Assembly: GCA_041591635.1 (NCBI GenBank)
Contig: JBFHRO010000029.1
Span: forward strand, 1 to 21,139
Direction of reading: 5' to 3'
Length of the DNA: 21,139 bases
Origin: JACKOD01 sp041591635
GTDB taxonomy: Bacteria; Pseudomonadota; Gammaproteobacteria; Pseudomonadales; Oleiphilaceae
The notes beneath the pieces are model-generated. The model saw nothing but the letters and a program-made list of their open reading frames with translations, did no database searches and was not told where the DNA came from. Below, piece by piece: positions 7,275-15,434 of the stretch. Position 1 is the first letter of the stretch. Each line of letters opens with the position of its first letter. Both the position numbers and the translations under genes were made by a program.

Positions 7275-8488
7275 GCGCCGGGTGCCAGCCTGGCGTAGAT
7301 CGACTTGTAGTTCGCCACACTGGTGGTCCAGTTCCTTACCTGCTCCACATAGTGTCGCCCACCGGTTTTGAGCTTTTCATGGAGCTGCGGCTGATCATGC
7401 AGCATCCGTATTTTGTCTGCCAGAGATTGCGCGTCACCGCTTTTGAACAGAACGCCGGTTTCGCCGTCAACGATCAGTTCACGATGGCCACCCACATCGG
7501 AGGCAATGAAGAGGTTTTTTTGTGCCATGGCTTCCAGAGGTTTGAGCGGGGTCACCAGTTCGGTCAATCGCATGCTGGTGCGCGGGTACGCCAGCACATC
7601 AATCAGCGAATAGTATTGGTGCACTTCGTCATGCGGTACCCGCCCGGTAAAGGTGACACGGGAAGCAAGGCCTTTCTCCTGTACATACTGTTTCAGCCGA
7701 TGATCTTCAGGCCCACCACCCACCAGCAGCACATGCAGGGTTGGCATCTGCGCTTGCAACAGATCCAGAGCATCCACAAGCAGAGGCAAGCCTTCATAGC
7801 CGTAAAAGGATCCGATAAAACCCACCACAAACTTGTCGCTCAGACCGAGCTTTTCGGCGAGAAGTCTGTTCCGGCCTTCACTGATGGTGAATTTCTCAAT
7901 GTCCACCGCATTGGGTATTACGGTGATCTTGTCAGCCGCAATGCCCCGACTCTGGATATCAGCGCGCAAACCTTCACAAATGGTAGTCACGGCGTCGGCT
8001 TTTCGTAACACATAGGTTTCAAGTGCCTTGGTGGCCTTATACCGCAAGCTGGTTTCGGTGGTTGTGCCATGATCCACAGCCGCATCTTCCCAAAAAGCCC
8101 GCACTTCATACACCACCGGGATACCCAGTTTTCTGCCGACATGGATAGCCGCCAGTCCATTCAAGGCCGGAGAATGGGCATGGATGATGTCGGGGCGCTC
8201 TTCCCTTGCCACCTGATACAGGCGCCTCTCCAGGCCTTTGGAAATCAACCACTGATTCAGCGCCGGCACTTTGGCCAGTGCCCCCAAAAACGCTGGCGAG
8301 CGATAGAATTCGAGCCCGTCGAAGGTCTCTTTGGCTGGCACATCGCCGGCCGCCAGATTGTGCTTTTCACTGGTCACATGCGCTGTCTGCCACCCCAACC
8401 TGCGTTGCTCGCGCAGAATTGACCGGGTGCGAAAGGTATAGCCGCTGTGCAGCGGAATCGAGTGATCTAAGACGTGCAATATTTTCAC
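7271..8488 (-). CDS. Exosortase A-associated glycosyltransferase (stp3 type)
   Basis: A 405-residue GT4 glycosyltransferase matching, from memory, the PEP-CTERM/exosortase A-associated Daro_2409 family (TIGR04063). Diagnostic blocks are KILHVLDHSIPLHSGYTFR at the N-terminus (2-20), HAHSPALNGLAA (103-114), VVYEVRAFWEDAAVDHG (125-141), and VIPNAVDIEKF (190-200), then GFIGSFYGYEGL and LKPLEAMAQKN in the donor domain. It should add a sugar to the exopolysaccharide repeat. GTG 8488 is chosen because the conserved N-terminus begins there and an AGGA lies about 10 nt upstream. The frame runs 26 codons further to 8566, but that overlaps the amidotransferase end and carries no family sequence. The gene begins 34 nt after the amidotransferase stop and ends in an ATGA overlap with the next glycosyltransferase. 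Confidence 0.88.
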   Translation of the reverse strand: MKILHVLDHSIPLHSGYTFRTRSILREQRRLGWQTAHVTSEKHNLAAGDVPAKETFDGLEFYRSPAFLGALAKVPALNQWLISKGLERRLYQVAREERPDIIHAHSPALNGLAAIHVGRKLGIPVVYEVRAFWEDAAVDHGTTTETSLRYKATKALETYVLRKADAVTTICEGLRADIQSRGIAADKITVIPNAVDIEKFTISEGRNRLLAEKLGLSDKFVVGFIGSFYGYEGLPLLVDALDLLQAQMPTLHVLLVGGGPEDHRLKQYVQEKGLASRVTFTGRVPHDEVHQYYSLIDVLAYPRTSMRLTELVTPLKPLEAMAQKNLFIASDVGGHRELIVDGETGVLFKSGDAQSLADKIRMLHDQPQLHEKLKTGGRHYVEQVRNWTTSVANYKSIYARLAPGA

Positions 8489-8522
8489 AACAAAACCATC
8501 CTGTGAGTAACTCGCGGGGCGC

Positions 8523-10430
8523 TCAAGCTGTTCCACCTTCCATGACTTTGGCGAGGAAAGAGTCAAACATCAAAAGCGTCCAGATCGGCGCACTGTAGTC
8601 TCGCTTGCCTGATTCGTGGTCTTCGACCAGGCTTTTCAAGGTAGCCTGATTAAAAAAGCCGGTCGATCGCAGGCGCTCGCCCAACACTTGCTGGCGTACG
8701 TGCGCTTTTAACGGGCCACGAAACCAGCTCGCCAAGGGAACGGCAAATCCCATTTTGGATCGGTAAAGAATATCGTGCGGCAAATGAGGTTCCATCGCAT
8801 TTTTCAGAATGTATTTACCCACCTGCCCTTTGATTTTGTACTCGGGAGGCAAGTTGCTGATCCACTCGATCAGCTTATGATCGAGCAACGGAACCCGTAC
8901 CTCGAGCGCATGCGCCATGCTTGCCCGGTCAACCTTGGTTAAAATATCGCCGGGCAGATAGGTTTTAAGGTCCAGATACTCAATCAGGTTCAAGGGATCC
9001 TGCGAGGGACACTCGGCGGCGTGGCGGTTGAATACTTCAATGGCGTTATAGCCGTTGAGTGTTTTTTTGAACGCATCGGAATACAAAGCGACACGCTGAT
9101 CGTCTTTGAGTATGGAAATCGTATTGAAATAGGCTTCCACAGAGTTCCGGGCCAGTGCCTGAAAAGTCGTTTTGGCCCTGAAAATGCGCGGCATCCAGTC
9201 AAGCTTGGGATACACTCGGCCAAGAAACCCAAACACCGCCCGACGAAAGCCAAAGGGTAGCCGGTTTCGCACTTTCTCTTCGTTCATGTGCCAAATATGG
9301 CGCCGGTATCCCGATAAGGATTCATCGGCTCCATCTCCACTTAAGGACACAGTCACCCGCTTTCTTGCCAGCTCACATACCCGATACGTAGGAATGGCCG
9401 AACTGTCGGCATAGGGCTCGTCGTAGAGCGTGGCCAGCTTGTCAATCAATCCGAAATCATCGGTATCGACCGTTTCCACAAAATGATTGGTGTGATAGCG
9501 CTCGGCCACCTGCTTGGCAAACTCGGCCTCGTTGAACTTTGGATCATTGAAGGCGATGGAGCAGGTATTGACCGGTTCGGACTGAAGCTGGGACATGAGC
9601 GCAACCACGGAGCTCGAATCCACACCACCGGATAGAAATGCGCCCAGAGGTACATCGGCAATCATTCGAATTCGAATGGCTTCTTGCATGTTTTTCACGA
9701 GATCGGCTGAAGCCTGCTCGTAGCTCAAGCCGTAATTGGTCTTGAAGGGGATGTTCCAGTACTGCTTCAACGTCGGCTGGGTTTCACCCACCTTGATCGA
9801 AAGCGTCCAGCCGGGTTCAAGCTTGTAGATATTGCGAAAAATGGTTTTAGGTTCAGGGATATAGCCAAAGGCGAAGTAGTCTTCAACACAAAGCGGATCA
9901 ATCTCTTTTTTTAGCCCGGGATACTGGTACAAAACCTTGAGTTCCGACCCAAACAGCAGCGACCCTTCGGGGGTGATAGTATAAAAAACCGGCTTGATGC
10001 CCAACCGGTCTCTGGCCATAAACAGCTGCTGTTTTTTGGCATCCCAGATCGCGATACCAAACATGCCGCGAAAACGCTCAATACACTTCTCGCCCCATTC
10101 TTCCCAGCCGTGAACAATGACTTCGGTATCCGAGTGTGATTTGAAAACGTGCCCGGCGGCCACAAGCTCGTCCCGAATCGGCTGAAAATCGAAAATTTCG
10201 CCATTGAATACCACCACTACCGAGCCATCTTCATTGGTCATGGGCTGTCGGCCAGCGGATGAAAGGTCAATAATCGACAGACGCCGATGCGCTAACCCAA
10301 TGCCGGTCTCTGTCCATACGCCGCCCTCGTCAGGGCCCCGGTGAAACTGAGCCTGATTCATCCGGTTAAGCACATCAAGGTCAATCTGACCCTGACCGTT
10401 CAAATTAAAGATCCCTGCAATACCGCACAT
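8523..10430 (-). CDS. Exosortase A system amidotransferase 1 (asparagine synthase-like)
   Basis: A complete 635-residue glutamine-dependent amidotransferase of the AsnB type; by context and motifs the exosortase A-associated amidotransferase 1 (I recall TIGR03108). The N-terminal class II glutaminase has the nucleophile Cys2 in MCGIAGIFN, RGPDE at 31-35, and FNGEIF at 75-80. The synthetase domain has the ATP-binding PP-loop SGGVDSS at 267-273, SGDGADE at 364-370, and the C-terminal blocks LTKVDRASMAHALEVRVPLLDH (part) and SKMGFAVPLASWF. All catalytic elements look intact. It probably uses glutamine nitrogen to amidate a carboxyl group, perhaps a uronic acid of the polymer; the acceptor is unknown. 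It lies 20 nt after stp2 and 34 nt before stp3, inside the core operon. The ribosome binding site is weak. Confidence 0.93.
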   Translation of the reverse strand: MCGIAGIFNLNGQGQIDLDVLNRMNQAQFHRGPDEGGVWTETGIGLAHRRLSIIDLSSAGRQPMTNEDGSVVVVFNGEIFDFQPIRDELVAAGHVFKSHSDTEVIVHGWEEWGEKCIERFRGMFGIAIWDAKKQQLFMARDRLGIKPVFYTITPEGSLLFGSELKVLYQYPGLKKEIDPLCVEDYFAFGYIPEPKTIFRNIYKLEPGWTLSIKVGETQPTLKQYWNIPFKTNYGLSYEQASADLVKNMQEAIRIRMIADVPLGAFLSGGVDSSSVVALMSQLQSEPVNTCSIAFNDPKFNEAEFAKQVAERYHTNHFVETVDTDDFGLIDKLATLYDEPYADSSAIPTYRVCELARKRVTVSLSGDGADESLSGYRRHIWHMNEEKVRNRLPFGFRRAVFGFLGRVYPKLDWMPRIFRAKTTFQALARNSVEAYFNTISILKDDQRVALYSDAFKKTLNGYNAIEVFNRHAAECPSQDPLNLIEYLDLKTYLPGDILTKVDRASMAHALEVRVPLLDHKLIEWISNLPPEYKIKGQVGKYILKNAMEPHLPHDILYRSKMGFAVPLASWFRGPLKAHVRQQVLGERLRSTGFFNQATLKSLVEDHESGKRDYSAPIWTLLMFDSFLAKVMEGGTA

Positions 10431-10450
10431 TTCTGCGTCAACCTTCTGAG

Positions 10451-11620
10451 TTAGTTATGGCTTTGTTGCGCGTATCGCGCGGCCAGACGATAGAGTTCTG
10501 CATACTTGTTTATCATGGCGTCGAGCGAGAACAGGGTCGTGGCTCTCTGGTGCGCCCTTTCCCCCATCTGCCCGCACAAACCCCGATCACTGGCGAGCTG
10601 TTGCATAGCCCGGGTTAAGTCTTGAGGGCTCTGTGCCGGTACCAGCAAGCCGGTTATTCCTGCTTCGACCAGATCGCCATTACCCCCAACCCGGGTCGCA
10701 ATCACAGGCACGCCACAAGCCATGGCTTCCAGAATTGTATTGGAGATGCCCTCCGCATGGGAGGGCAACACAAAGCAATTAAATCGCCTCATTAAGGTCG
10801 GGATGTCGTCGCGACTGCCTGCAAACCATACCTGATCTGCCAGTTGTTGCGTATCGCACCATCGCTTGAGTTCAACTTGCATGGATCCATCCCCAACCAG
10901 GCATAAGCGGCAATGCTTGCCCTCAGGCGTTGCAAGCAGATCCTTGAAAGCTTGCAGCAGATCCTGATGCCCCTTGATTTTTTCCTGCCGGCCAACACAG
11001 CCAAAAACAAACGCCGCCTGATCGAAAGGCCAATCGGCGGGGAGCTTAAGCGCGCCTTCCCGGCTGTCATCCATCGACTTAGCGGAAGCCGCAAATTTTT
11101 GCAGGTTAACCCCGTTACAGATCCGCTGGATCTTGCGTGCGGGAATGCCCACCTTGTGTCGCAGGTAATGTTCCAGCTCACTCGAAAGCGGCACAAACGT
11201 GTGAACCCAAATGCTGAAAAGACGTCGCAGAAGCTGGTATTTCCTCACCTCGCCTTTGGGGTCATAAACATCCCACCCATGCTCGCCATGAATGCGGTAT
11301 TGCGTTCCCGCCAACCATGCCGGCAGCTGAGCCTCAAGGGTGCCCAGGTTGCGGGTATGCACTATGGTGGGTTTGAGCTTGCGTAACAATCGAAACAGCC
11401 GCCAATACCAACCTAAATCCTTGCCGGCGCGTTTATTCAGGCTGTAAATGGGAACCTCTCGCTCCAGCCGTGCGGCGAAGGCCGGGTTAAACCCGGTCAT
11501 GGTCACAATGGCATGATCAAACTCGGCCGATGGCAACTGGTTGATGATGTTGACCAGACCATTTTCCAGCCCGCCAAAATCAAACCTGTGCAAAACGTGT
11601 ACTATCAGTGGCCGGGACAT
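10451..11620 (-). CDS. Exosortase A-associated glycosyltransferase (stp2 type)
   Basis: A 389-residue GT4 glycosyltransferase of the PEP-CTERM/EpsH1-associated stp2 type (I recall TIGR03088). The family blocks are VHVLHRFDFGGLENGLVN (7-24), IVHTRNLGTLEAQ (86-98), RIHGEHGWDVYDP (109-121), CNGV (168-171), FVFGCVGRQEKIKGHQDLL (204-222), LVGDG (241-245) and the donor-binding E290-x7-E298 in AEGISNTILEAMACGVPV. It adds a sugar to the lipid-linked repeat. The ATG follows the xrtA stop by 11 nt, and AAGG with 8-nt spacing overlaps the xrtA TAA, pointing to coupled translation. Its place directly after xrtA is usual for this locus type. The sugar specificity is not readable. Confidence 0.92.
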   Translation of the reverse strand: MSRPLIVHVLHRFDFGGLENGLVNIINQLPSAEFDHAIVTMTGFNPAFAARLEREVPIYSLNKRAGKDLGWYWRLFRLLRKLKPTIVHTRNLGTLEAQLPAWLAGTQYRIHGEHGWDVYDPKGEVRKYQLLRRLFSIWVHTFVPLSSELEHYLRHKVGIPARKIQRICNGVNLQKFAASAKSMDDSREGALKLPADWPFDQAAFVFGCVGRQEKIKGHQDLLQAFKDLLATPEGKHCRLCLVGDGSMQVELKRWCDTQQLADQVWFAGSRDDIPTLMRRFNCFVLPSHAEGISNTILEAMACGVPVIATRVGGNGDLVEAGITGLLVPAQSPQDLTRAMQQLASDRGLCGQMGERAHQRATTLFSLDAMINKYAELYRLAARYAQQSHN

Positions 11621-11631
11621 CCAAATCGCCT

Positions 11632-13149
11632 TTAGTTACTCATCTGTTGAAGTCGGTCATCGGTGGTCGAAAAAGCTTCAAGTGCAGTCAGATTGGATTG
11701 CAGGAATCGGTGCAAATGGCTCTCTGCCTTGCCGCTATCATCGGATGGGGTAAAAACCACAACATACTGGCTTAGAAATGCCTGTCCGGTGAGCTTCAGC
11801 ATAGCTTCTTTTATTTTCACCTTTACCGGATTGGACTCTGGCTGCCCGTTCACCTGATACCAGTCGAGCGCAAGTATATCGACCGCACCTCGGGTTTTTA
11901 TTTGCGTGATAAACGACCATGGCGTCGTGGAGCGTCCAACAACCCGGTTTGTCTTGTCGCCAGATAAGACAAACTGATTCTTGTAGCTGATCACCTCGCC
12001 CTGGCTGCCCCAGGAATAATAGGTAGCAATGAACAGATGGACGACTTCGTTATCAGGACCGACAAAGCTTTGCTTAACATAATGATCTGCATCATCAAAT
12101 GCGGGTGTGAGTGACATTTCGCACGACGGGCAAAGATGATACCCGGCACTGATGACAGGTTCGTTCTTTGGCTCAACCCCGGAAAGCCGATCCTGACTCC
12201 AGGCATTCCATGCTGGCCACACCATAACCAGTATCAGCAAAAACAGCCCCCAAGGCCAAGCGGAGCGGTTCCACACGCCTGTGTTGATGAGATAGGTTCG
12301 CTGATCGCCAGCGACCTTCGACACAGGATCATCTTCACGCCAAAAAGAGCCCAGCCAGAACATGACAAAGATGACAAGACCGAAAAACAGCCAACCATAG
12401 ACCAAGTGATCAACGCCAGTGGCAATCGTCAGTCCGCTGTAGTGCCCAAGCAGCACTATGAGTATGGCACGAAGCCAATTGGCGACCACGGGCACAATAA
12501 TGGCCGCCAGCATGAAAAGCGCGCGCCGATAGAAAGAGCGGTAGGTCATGTAGGCATACACCAACCCGACAGCAACCGATGCAATCAGATAGCGCACGCC
12601 ACTGCAGGCTTCAACAACCGACCAGTTACCGGACGGCATGGTGAAATGATTCCCCTCCCGAAACACGGCAAACCCAAGCAGACGCAACACCGCTACGGTG
12701 ACATCCGCGGTGTGCTCCATCATGATGGGCAAGAGCTCATCGCCCACCGGAACCGCCAAAAACAGAAACAACAGCGGAAATGCCAGTTGTCTTGCTATCG
12801 CCACACCGGTCAGCCCGGCCGTTAGACTGACCAGCATGCCCATGAATGCCGCTTGGGTAATCAGCGCCACTTCTGCAAGGCTACCCAGCAACCACAGAAA
12901 ACCAAAAGCACACAGAGGGATGGCGAACCCTGGCGAGGGAGACAAGGGGCCAGTCAAACCCGAACGTTTGTCCCAAACAAAATATAAAAACGCGGGAATC
13001 ACCAAAAAGCAGTGGCTATAGGTTTCCGAACCGGCCCAGGTGCTTGTCATGGCCATAACGGTAGGCCAGTACAGGGCAGACAGCAGCAGTGTGGCAAAGC
13101 CAAATACTGCAATCACGCTATAGGTCGTCGTATACCGGGTATTGATCAA
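11632..13149 (-). CDS. xrtA: Exosortase A with fused EpsI-like domain
   Basis: A 505-residue integral membrane transpeptidase-like protease that recognises the C-terminal PEP-CTERM tail of exported proteins. The N-terminal part (about 1-270) has roughly eight membrane segments and the catalytic triad: Cys182 in VEACSGVRYL, Arg227 in ANWLRAI, and His248 in GVDHLVYGW. A ninth hydrophobic segment near 297-313 leads into a periplasmic EpsI-like domain (about 325-490; DUF3485 type), a fusion known in XrtA proteins. This domain has an unusual C340-x2-C343 (LCPSCEM). The start is TTG 13149, supported by AAGGA at 13158-13162 with 8-nt spacing. The gene lies 16 nt after stp1 and 11 nt before stp2, so expression is operonic. 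No PEP-CTERM substrate is encoded in the window. Confidence 0.96.
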   Translation of the reverse strand: MINTRYTTTYSVIAVFGFATLLLSALYWPTVMAMTSTWAGSETYSHCFLVIPAFLYFVWDKRSGLTGPLSPSPGFAIPLCAFGFLWLLGSLAEVALITQAAFMGMLVSLTAGLTGVAIARQLAFPLLFLFLAVPVGDELLPIMMEHTADVTVAVLRLLGFAVFREGNHFTMPSGNWSVVEACSGVRYLIASVAVGLVYAYMTYRSFYRRALFMLAAIIVPVVANWLRAILIVLLGHYSGLTIATGVDHLVYGWLFFGLVIFVMFWLGSFWREDDPVSKVAGDQRTYLINTGVWNRSAWPWGLFLLILVMVWPAWNAWSQDRLSGVEPKNEPVISAGYHLCPSCEMSLTPAFDDADHYVKQSFVGPDNEVVHLFIATYYSWGSQGEVISYKNQFVLSGDKTNRVVGRSTTPWSFITQIKTRGAVDILALDWYQVNGQPESNPVKVKIKEAMLKLTGQAFLSQYVVVFTPSDDSGKAESHLHRFLQSNLTALEAFSTTDDRLQQMSN

Positions 13150-13157
13150 GCAAAAAT

Positions 13158-13162
13158 TCCTT
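13158..13162 (-). promoter_or_regulatory. Ribosome binding site deciding the TTG start of xrtA
   Basis: AAGGA on the minus strand lies 8 nt before TTG 13149 in the short gap after stp1. Together with the A-rich sequence before it, this is good support for initiation at a rare TTG. Confidence 0.8.
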
Positions 13163-13165
13163 TTT

Positions 13166-14389
13166 TCAGCGCAAAATGTCGAGCAACCTGGACAGATGGC
13201 TTTGCCACGAGAAATGCCGCTCTACATAATGACGGCAGGCTGCCTCTGTCGCAGGTACAGTGGGGCTGCTCATGGCAAACAGGACGGCACGCGCCATCTC
13301 ATCGGGATCGCCGGTGACCAGGGCCAGATTCTCGCAACCGCTTAAGCCACCAATCCCTTCCATGGCCTCGGGGGTGGCGATAACCGTCTTGCCCATCGCC
13401 AGCGCTTCAAGAACCTTGTTTTGTATACCCCGGGCAATTCGAAGCGGTGCAACACAGGCGTGAGCATGGGCCAGATAGGGTTTAATCTCGGGTACCGACC
13501 CGGTCACCACAACACCCGCAACCTCTTGCAGTTTCCTGACTGCTTCTGTGGGCTTGGAGCCCACAATATAAAACCGGGCGCCGGGGTTATCGGTCGACAC
13601 TTTTGGCCAAACCTGGCGAACAAACCAGCTAACCGCCTCAATATTGGCCCAATAATCCATAGCACCCGTAAATACCAGGGCCTTTACGGCATCGGGAAAC
13701 GGATTCTCGTACGCACGGGCGGGATCAAATGCTTGCGTATCGACGCCGTTGGGTACGGATAACACCTTGCTTGCAATCGAACCTGCGAAACCGCGAAAGA
13801 GCTCTGCCTCATTTTCACTCACAAAAACGCTGGCATCGAACCGCTGTGCAATCGCCAGCTCGTACTGACGCAACAAACGCCCTTCCCGCCGATACACATA
13901 GCTCATGGGAAACCGATGACACGCCGCGTACTGAAACCACTTCTGCGAATCGACATCAACGAAATCCATCACCCGTTTGATGCCGGAACCCGCCTGCGCT
14001 ATTCGCTCAACCTGTGCTCCATCAACAAATTGCGCCATGGGTGACGAAAACAGCAGCACCCGGCTTATCTGGTGTTGTTTAAGCGTGTCATCGACCCAGC
14101 GCTGCATTTCCGGGCAAGCATAGTAACGATTGCTTAAGGCTTCCCGGGTCAGAAATCCGGTCAAACTCAAGCATTTTCTTAGCACGGGCGAAATCCGAAT
14201 CGCCTTTACCCGGGTTGCCCACTGTTTGAGCATTTCCAGATGCTGCAAATCGCTTTCGTCGTCGATGAAGGTTCCCAGGTGCACACGATAATGCCGGGAG
14301 AGGAACTTCAATATATGGAACGAACGAATCTTGTCCCCTTTATTTGGGGGGTAAGGAATGCGATGCACCAGATAGAGGATGTCGTCCAT
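13166..14389 (-). CDS. Exosortase A-associated glycosyltransferase (stp1 type)
   Basis: A 407-residue GT-B glycosyltransferase of the PEP-CTERM/EpsH1-associated stp1 type (I recall TIGR03087). The opening ILYLVHRIPYPPNKGDKIRS (4-23) is diagnostic. Further blocks are VMDFVDVDSQKW (140-151), VSENEAELF (190-198), SVPNGVD (211-217), LVFTGAMDYWANIEAV (238-253) and PLRIARGIQNKVLEALAMGK (315-334), which carries the donor-site Glu. It should transfer a sugar to the growing repeat unit; the identity is unknown. The ATG follows the FemAB stop by 10 nt and the stop is 16 nt before xrtA. The order deacetylase, FemAB, stp1, xrtA, stp2, amidotransferase is the standard core order of this locus type, which raises confidence in each call. 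Confidence 0.93.
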   Translation of the reverse strand: MDDILYLVHRIPYPPNKGDKIRSFHILKFLSRHYRVHLGTFIDDESDLQHLEMLKQWATRVKAIRISPVLRKCLSLTGFLTREALSNRYYACPEMQRWVDDTLKQHQISRVLLFSSPMAQFVDGAQVERIAQAGSGIKRVMDFVDVDSQKWFQYAACHRFPMSYVYRREGRLLRQYELAIAQRFDASVFVSENEAELFRGFAGSIASKVLSVPNGVDTQAFDPARAYENPFPDAVKALVFTGAMDYWANIEAVSWFVRQVWPKVSTDNPGARFYIVGSKPTEAVRKLQEVAGVVVTGSVPEIKPYLAHAHACVAPLRIARGIQNKVLEALAMGKTVIATPEAMEGIGGLSGCENLALVTGDPDEMARAVLFAMSSPTVPATEAACRHYVERHFSWQSHLSRLLDILR

Positions 14390-14399
14390 GGATCAAAAC

Positions 14400-15434
14400 T
14401 CACCCAAGGCTGCGGGAAATCAGTGGGCCAAGCATCTGGCTTAGCCACAATGGCAACCTTTGCCACATCCGAATCATCAATTGATACTTTGGATTAAGCG
14501 GGTTGACATCAGGCAGACTCGAGGCCTTGACCAGGTGGTACTGGTAATGGAGATCCTGAGGCTCAAATCCCCAGTGCCGTTTGTAGTTGAAGGGCCCTGT
14601 ATCTTTTTTGCTGCGGCCAAAATCATACCATTTATAGCCAGCACGTCCGGCCCGACAGGTCTGATCAAAGTACATATAGTCCATGGCCTTGGAAGTCCGG
14701 CATACCGGCAAGCCTCCGCCATAGTAGGGCAACACCTGATCCTTGAAATAGAAACTCATCAAGGCGCAATGAAGTTCGCCATCTTTGCGTATTGAAACGA
14801 TTTCGCAGTCCTTGCCGAACTCCTGTTTCAGGTTCTTGAAAAACCTTTTGCCAAACACTGGCGTCCCAAGGTTTCGTACGCTGGTAGAATAGGCGAAAAA
14901 GAAATCATCGACATTGTCATGAAACCGGCTTTCGAAGCCCGCCGCCAATGCTTTACGCACAACGGCACGTTGCTTGTATTTCACCGCCGCAAGACTGGCC
15001 TCGTCGTTATCGTACAGCTCCCGAATAAAGGTGGCATGCAGTGATTTCACCGGCCAGTCTTCACGTGTCTGGGTTTTGTATCGCAACTCGAGGTAGTCTA
15101 CGCTAAGCTCATCGGCTATCTGTGCTGCCTTGTCTTCAAGTTGCCGTATAACGTCACTGCAATCCCCTATCGCTCCCCCATAAACCGCAAAAGGCACCGA
15201 AACCAACGCATGACCAAACAGCAAGCTTTTCACCTGAAACAGCGGTAAAACTCCTACCAGTTTCCCAGCGTCATCATGAGCCATCAAGTAATGGGCCTTA
15301 TGGCCGAAACTCTTGCTCACCACCTTGTTCCAGCCACTGAGGTGGAAAAATGTCGCCTCTGGCGCGGTCGCTACATAGGCATCCCAGCGGCTGAAATCAT
15401 CCGGTTTTGCGACGCTTATCTGATAGCTGTTCAT
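14400..15434 (-). CDS. FemAB-like protein, PEP-CTERM system-associated
   Basis: A 344-residue protein with two GNAT-like folds, related to FemAB peptidyltransferases and matching the PEP-CTERM system-associated FemAB family (I recall TIGR03019). Supporting blocks are HLSGWNKVVSKSFGH (31-45), PFAVYGGAIGD (81-91), KYKQRAVVRKALAAG (152-166), TPVFGKRFFKNL (191-202), and YDFGRSKKDTGPFNYKRHWG (270-289), the conserved C-terminal part. FemAB proteins transfer amino acids from aminoacyl-tRNA; here an amino-acyl or acyl modification of the polysaccharide is inferred, not shown. Its ATG overlaps the deacetylase stop in an ATGA at 15431-15434, so translation is probably coupled. It is unrelated in detail to the GNAT-like protein at 1737-2831, although both belong to the wider superfamily. 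Confidence 0.92.
   Translation of the reverse strand: MNSYQISVAKPDDFSRWDAYVATAPEATFFHLSGWNKVVSKSFGHKAHYLMAHDDAGKLVGVLPLFQVKSLLFGHALVSVPFAVYGGAIGDCSDVIRQLEDKAAQIADELSVDYLELRYKTQTREDWPVKSLHATFIRELYDNDEASLAAVKYKQRAVVRKALAAGFESRFHDNVDDFFFAYSTSVRNLGTPVFGKRFFKNLKQEFGKDCEIVSIRKDGELHCALMSFYFKDQVLPYYGGGLPVCRTSKAMDYMYFDQTCRAGRAGYKWYDFGRSKKDTGPFNYKRHWGFEPQDLHYQYHLVKASSLPDVNPLNPKYQLMIRMWQRLPLWLSQMLGPLISRSLG

Noticed and set aside
7181..8008. 275-codon open frame on the plus strand opposite two glycosyltransferases
   Set aside because: It covers the ATGA junction of two well-supported glycosyltransferase genes on the other strand and shows no family features.
12136..12825. 229-codon open frame on the plus strand opposite xrtA
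   Set aside because: It is fully antisense to a gene with an intact catalytic triad, is rich in His/Gln/Pro/Arg as antisense frames of membrane genes are, and has no recognisable domain.
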